Shown piece by piece: positions 61,311 to 64,000 of a DNA stretch of 64,000 bases. A program made the position numbers and the translations under genes. The notes beneath the pieces are model-generated. The model did no database searches, was not told the DNA's origin, and saw only the letters and a list, made by a program, of their open reading frames with translations. Each line of letters starts with the position of its first letter. The first letter of the stretch is position 1. The DNA comes from Nageia nagi (taxonomy: Eukaryota > Pinophyta), in assembly GCA_050084985.1 (NCBI GenBank), contig JBITNC010000001.1, positions 129,456,001 to 129,520,000 on the forward strand. Direction: 5' to 3'.

Positions 61311-62098
61311 TGTTATCATATAAAATTAATTTATGCATCTAAATTAATACATTAGGAAATATGTGATCACACTTATACACACCTAGTTCAAGAATATTAA
61401 TGTTATCTTGGATATGGTCAATATATATTATCGAATTACTATATTCTTATTTATGTAAGTACATGCTGACCTAAGGAGTAGGTCATAATATTATCTATAT
61501 AAATAGGGATCTAATAGTAAGTCCACATCAAGGAGATACATGATCCCATATCTAGTCTTGATGATGGTAGTCTTTTAGGTGTCTCTTAACACCACCATTC
61601 AAGGTTGGGTTTGTGTACTTCCATATGCGAGCATTCTAATGATTATTAGCTTATATGAGTATCAAACTATGATCATTAAGAGTCTATGTGGAGGCATAGA
61701 GTTGATTCAAAATGGACTACAATATAACAAAGATCATCAACACTCCTCTATCAATGATCCTCTATAGATAAAATATACCATTGATGCTCCTTTTAATCAT
61801 GAAATAGACTACCTATGCCCCTCTCTTTGGATCACCTTGCTCCGTGACTTTGAGTGTAGACTCCATTAGTTGTTGAGGCTTTATCACTATCTTCCAATTA
61901 TTGATATTAGGTATGTTCCATGAGGTAAGTATATAAACTTAGTATTATTTGGTGATGTCATTTTGATTCCAATTAACTCATTATCTTCTATATCAACTTT
62001 TCTTATTGTAAATTGCTATTTGTTAGCTTAGAATTAAAATATCCTTCAAGACTGTAGGTATTCATTTATTTGCATTCTTGAATTTTTATTTGTAAACA
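61311..62098 (+). repeat. Element D 3' LTR
   Basis: 788 bp, partner of 55516-56289, with many transitions (roughly 10% divergence by eye). Preceded by the polypurine tract AAAGTGGAGCATA. Confidence 0.95.
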
Positions 62099-62103
62099 CC
62101 AAG

Positions 62104-62160
62104 TTCCTAGATGATGATTTCAAGGGACATGTCAAGGCATTAGTACTACCAACCACCTAG
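62104..62160 (+). pseudogene. E: C-terminal end after the D insertion
   Basis: The frame that runs through HKLELIAK before D resumes as FLDDDFKGHVKALVLPTT and stops at TAG 62158-62160. Frame continuity across the 5-bp duplication CCAAG shows that D entered the E coding region about 20 codons from its end. Confidence 0.6.
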
Positions 62161-63500
62161 TCACATTTTTATATTTTATTATATTTCATAATTATTTTGA
62201 AAAAAATTATTTTATTTGTCAAATAATTCTCAAGTTTGTGAAGGATGAGATTTGCTCCCATAAACTTGGATGATATCTTGTAATGCCATTTGGCATATTT
62301 TTGTTGGACCATATTTTATTTCTTAAAAGTTTCAATTAGGGTTAGGACAACACTTAGGGTTACCAAGAAAATTATATATAGCCCATTTGGGATCATTTGT
62401 AAGGGATTAGACATTTTATAGATTGGGCTACTTACATAATAGTTTCAAACTTGCAAGTTTCCCTATTTTGTAATTATGATATAATTTCAAGTAATTGAAG
62501 TGAGCATATTTTCATTTGGAACTATGAATGTGAATGTGTGTTACACCTTTATGCTATCTTGAGTGTTTGGAGCATTTTGTAAATCTTGTTAAGGTGGAAA
62601 AAATAATGCTTGAAAACCTTTTGAAATATTTCAATTAGTGTATAGTTATGATGTTTCATAGTTTGCACATTGGACTAGTATGTTTTATCATGACTCATTT
62701 ATGTCATTTAATATAGGAACTTCAATCCCCATTTGAGTTATACCCATGTTATATATTTCCTTTCCATTGCCTTAGCACCAAGATCCTCTTGTTAGGACAC
62801 TCACATTGTTGCCTTCCAAGTTGGATTTAGAGTGCATGAAGCCTAGGCCAAACCCATACGAGTCTAGTCTTAGAAACCCATAATAGTTGGTGAGAATATT
62901 TCCCCTTGAGTTGAGTTCATATATAATTATATTCTCACAACCTTTTTTTATTCTTTTTGTTTCTTCTTCATTATTTTCATAATTTTTTTTTCCTTTTTCT
63001 TTCTTTCTTGAGAAATAACTATTTTTGGATCAAGAACCCTTCAAGTCCATGATTAGCGAATGTTATTTGAGTTGGTAATAGCTTTAAGCATATTAACCAA
63101 ATCACCTAAGTGATACCTTGCACCTATCACTTTCAAACCTTTAAGGTAAACTATCCTCATAGTGGGTAGGCATTACATCCTACCACTTAGGTGTTGGATT
63201 CATTCCATGGTCCTTATGATACCATTTTCCAATTAGCAAGGGTAGGAAAGAAAAATCCCCCAACATAAATTAGCACTAGAAGGAGGGCCTTAAACTATTT
63301 CTTTAACCAATAAAACTTGTTTCTCTAATATATATTATCAAGCTAGAACTTAGAAAAGCTCTATCATATCACTTGAGGTCAAATAAGAATAAATCTCAAT
63401 CTAAAGAAGAACCAAAGAGTTCTCAAGAGACCAATGAAGCTCATATTTAAAATCTTGATGATACTACACTTCTACCTCATCAGATGCATTAATCACTAGA
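62161..63500 (+). other. AT-rich non-coding stretch, transposon-like leader
   Basis: No coding frame is recognised. It lies between the end of E and the next gag, so it may hold the 3' UTR or LTR of E and the LTR and leader of the following element. I could not fix LTR ends or a primer site. Confidence 0.4.
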
Positions 63501-64000
63501 CCTAGATCACCAAAGATCTTGGTTCCTCTCTTGACCAATACACAACCAAGTGTCCAAAACCAACCTATTGTACAAACATAACCTTCATTACAACCACAAT
63601 AGGATCCTCAACCACAAGTTGGAACTAACACACAATAAAGAAGAAGAATGGCCAATCCACCTCTTGTACCTCCTTCTTGGTTGAGATCAAGTCCCATTAG
63701 TGTTCCTAAAGCTCAAAATGAAATCCTTAAATATTACCAAAAACACTTGCAAAAGTACAACTTGAATAGCCTCACATTAGTAAAAGAACACATTCAATCA
63801 TATATCAACACATTAACCAAGACCTATATTAAACATGAGGATTTGGCATACAAAATGTTTTCATCCACTTTGGAAGGTCATGCATGTGATTGGTATATAT
63901 GATGACCCCCATATCTATCACATCATGGACTCAATTAGAAGAAGCATGCTTGCAAAGATTTCAAGTACCGATTGATCTAGATGTATTATATCACTAGTTT
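63501..64000 (+). pseudogene. Start of another gypsy-type gag, runs off the window
   Basis: From about 63510 a frame rich in Pro and Gln (QPSVQNQPIVQT, DPQPQVGTNTQ), with three stops at Gln codons, leads into the open frame 63648-63902: MANPPLVPPSWLRSSPISVP and later DLAYKMFSSTLEGHACDWYI. The last part resembles gypsy gag (L-F-x-x-S-L-x-G-x-A-x-x-W). A one-base shift near 63897 moves the reading to MTPISITSWTQLEEACLQRF, as in W-x-x-L-x-x-x-F-L-x-R-F of gag capsids, continuing to the window end. Confidence 0.65.

Larger units (their letters stand above)
55516..62098 (+). mobile_element. Element D: Tat-type element with internal deletion
   Basis: 6583 bp, flanked by the perfect duplication CCAAG (55511-55515 and 62099-62103): LTR 55516-56289, primer-binding site, gag, protease, RT, then integrase with RNase H missing, 3' UTR with repeats and a palindrome, polypurine tract, LTR 61311-62098. 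The RT frame passes at about 59700 into the integrase core without either RNase H or the integrase zinc finger, so at least 1.5 kb is lost relative to G4. Its LTRs are recognisably related to those of C. Confidence 0.93.

Overview
This 64 kb window is nuclear DNA of a seed plant with a large, repeat-filled genome. A gymnosperm such as a conifer is my guess, inferred only from the density, age and style of the repeats. I find no intact host gene and no RNA gene. Nearly all of it is LTR retrotransposons nested in one another, plus one LINE, one probable CACTA DNA transposon carrying a pentatricopeptide-repeat (PPR) gene fragment, and one unrecognised decayed open frame. The sequence is AT-rich and poor in CpG. 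Many in-frame stops sit where a Gln codon is expected (CAG to TAG, CAA to TAA), the pattern left by deamination of methylated cytosine.

Layout. (1) 1-16 kb, minus strand, three levels deep: an outer chromovirus-like Ty3/gypsy element (G0; pieces at 1-575 and 14607-15650) is split by a Tat-type gypsy element (G1, 576-14606, probable target duplication ATTAT), itself split by a complete but dead Ty1/copia element (G2, 7259-12508, target duplication ATATA). (2) 17601-20980: a 3.4 kb copia-like element (G3, minus, duplication CTTCC) with gag and protease only. (3) 21253-29881: a second Tat element (G4, plus) of the same family as G1. (4) 29882-37012: old unique-looking DNA with a CpG-retaining patch at 31.4-31.8 kb, then a LINE (about 32050-36100) split by a CACTA-like element (32698-33670) holding a PPR fragment. 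(5) 37013-53095: a third Tat element (B, plus) with a 1.1 kb LTR and a Gln-rich gag, split by a much younger element C (44253-50829, duplication TAGAA). C encodes gag only and ends in a 2.6 kb region of tandem repeats. (6) 53096-62160: an unrecognised decayed coiled-coil open frame (E), split by element D (55516-62098, duplication CCAAG), a deletion derivative of a Tat element. (7) 62161-64000: a transposon-like leader and the start of another gag.

How the parts relate. C has no polymerase or integrase. D shares C's LTR promoter block, primer-binding-site position, polypurine tract and 3'-UTR motifs, so relatives of D are the likely source of C's missing enzymes. G1 and G4 share coding sequence and a 3'-UTR repeat. 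The relative order of insertion can be read from the nesting: G0 before G1 before G2, B before C, E before D, and LINE before CACTA.

The most interesting material is C with its modular palindromes, the E open frame, the PPR-bearing CACTA element, and the gag-protease element G3.
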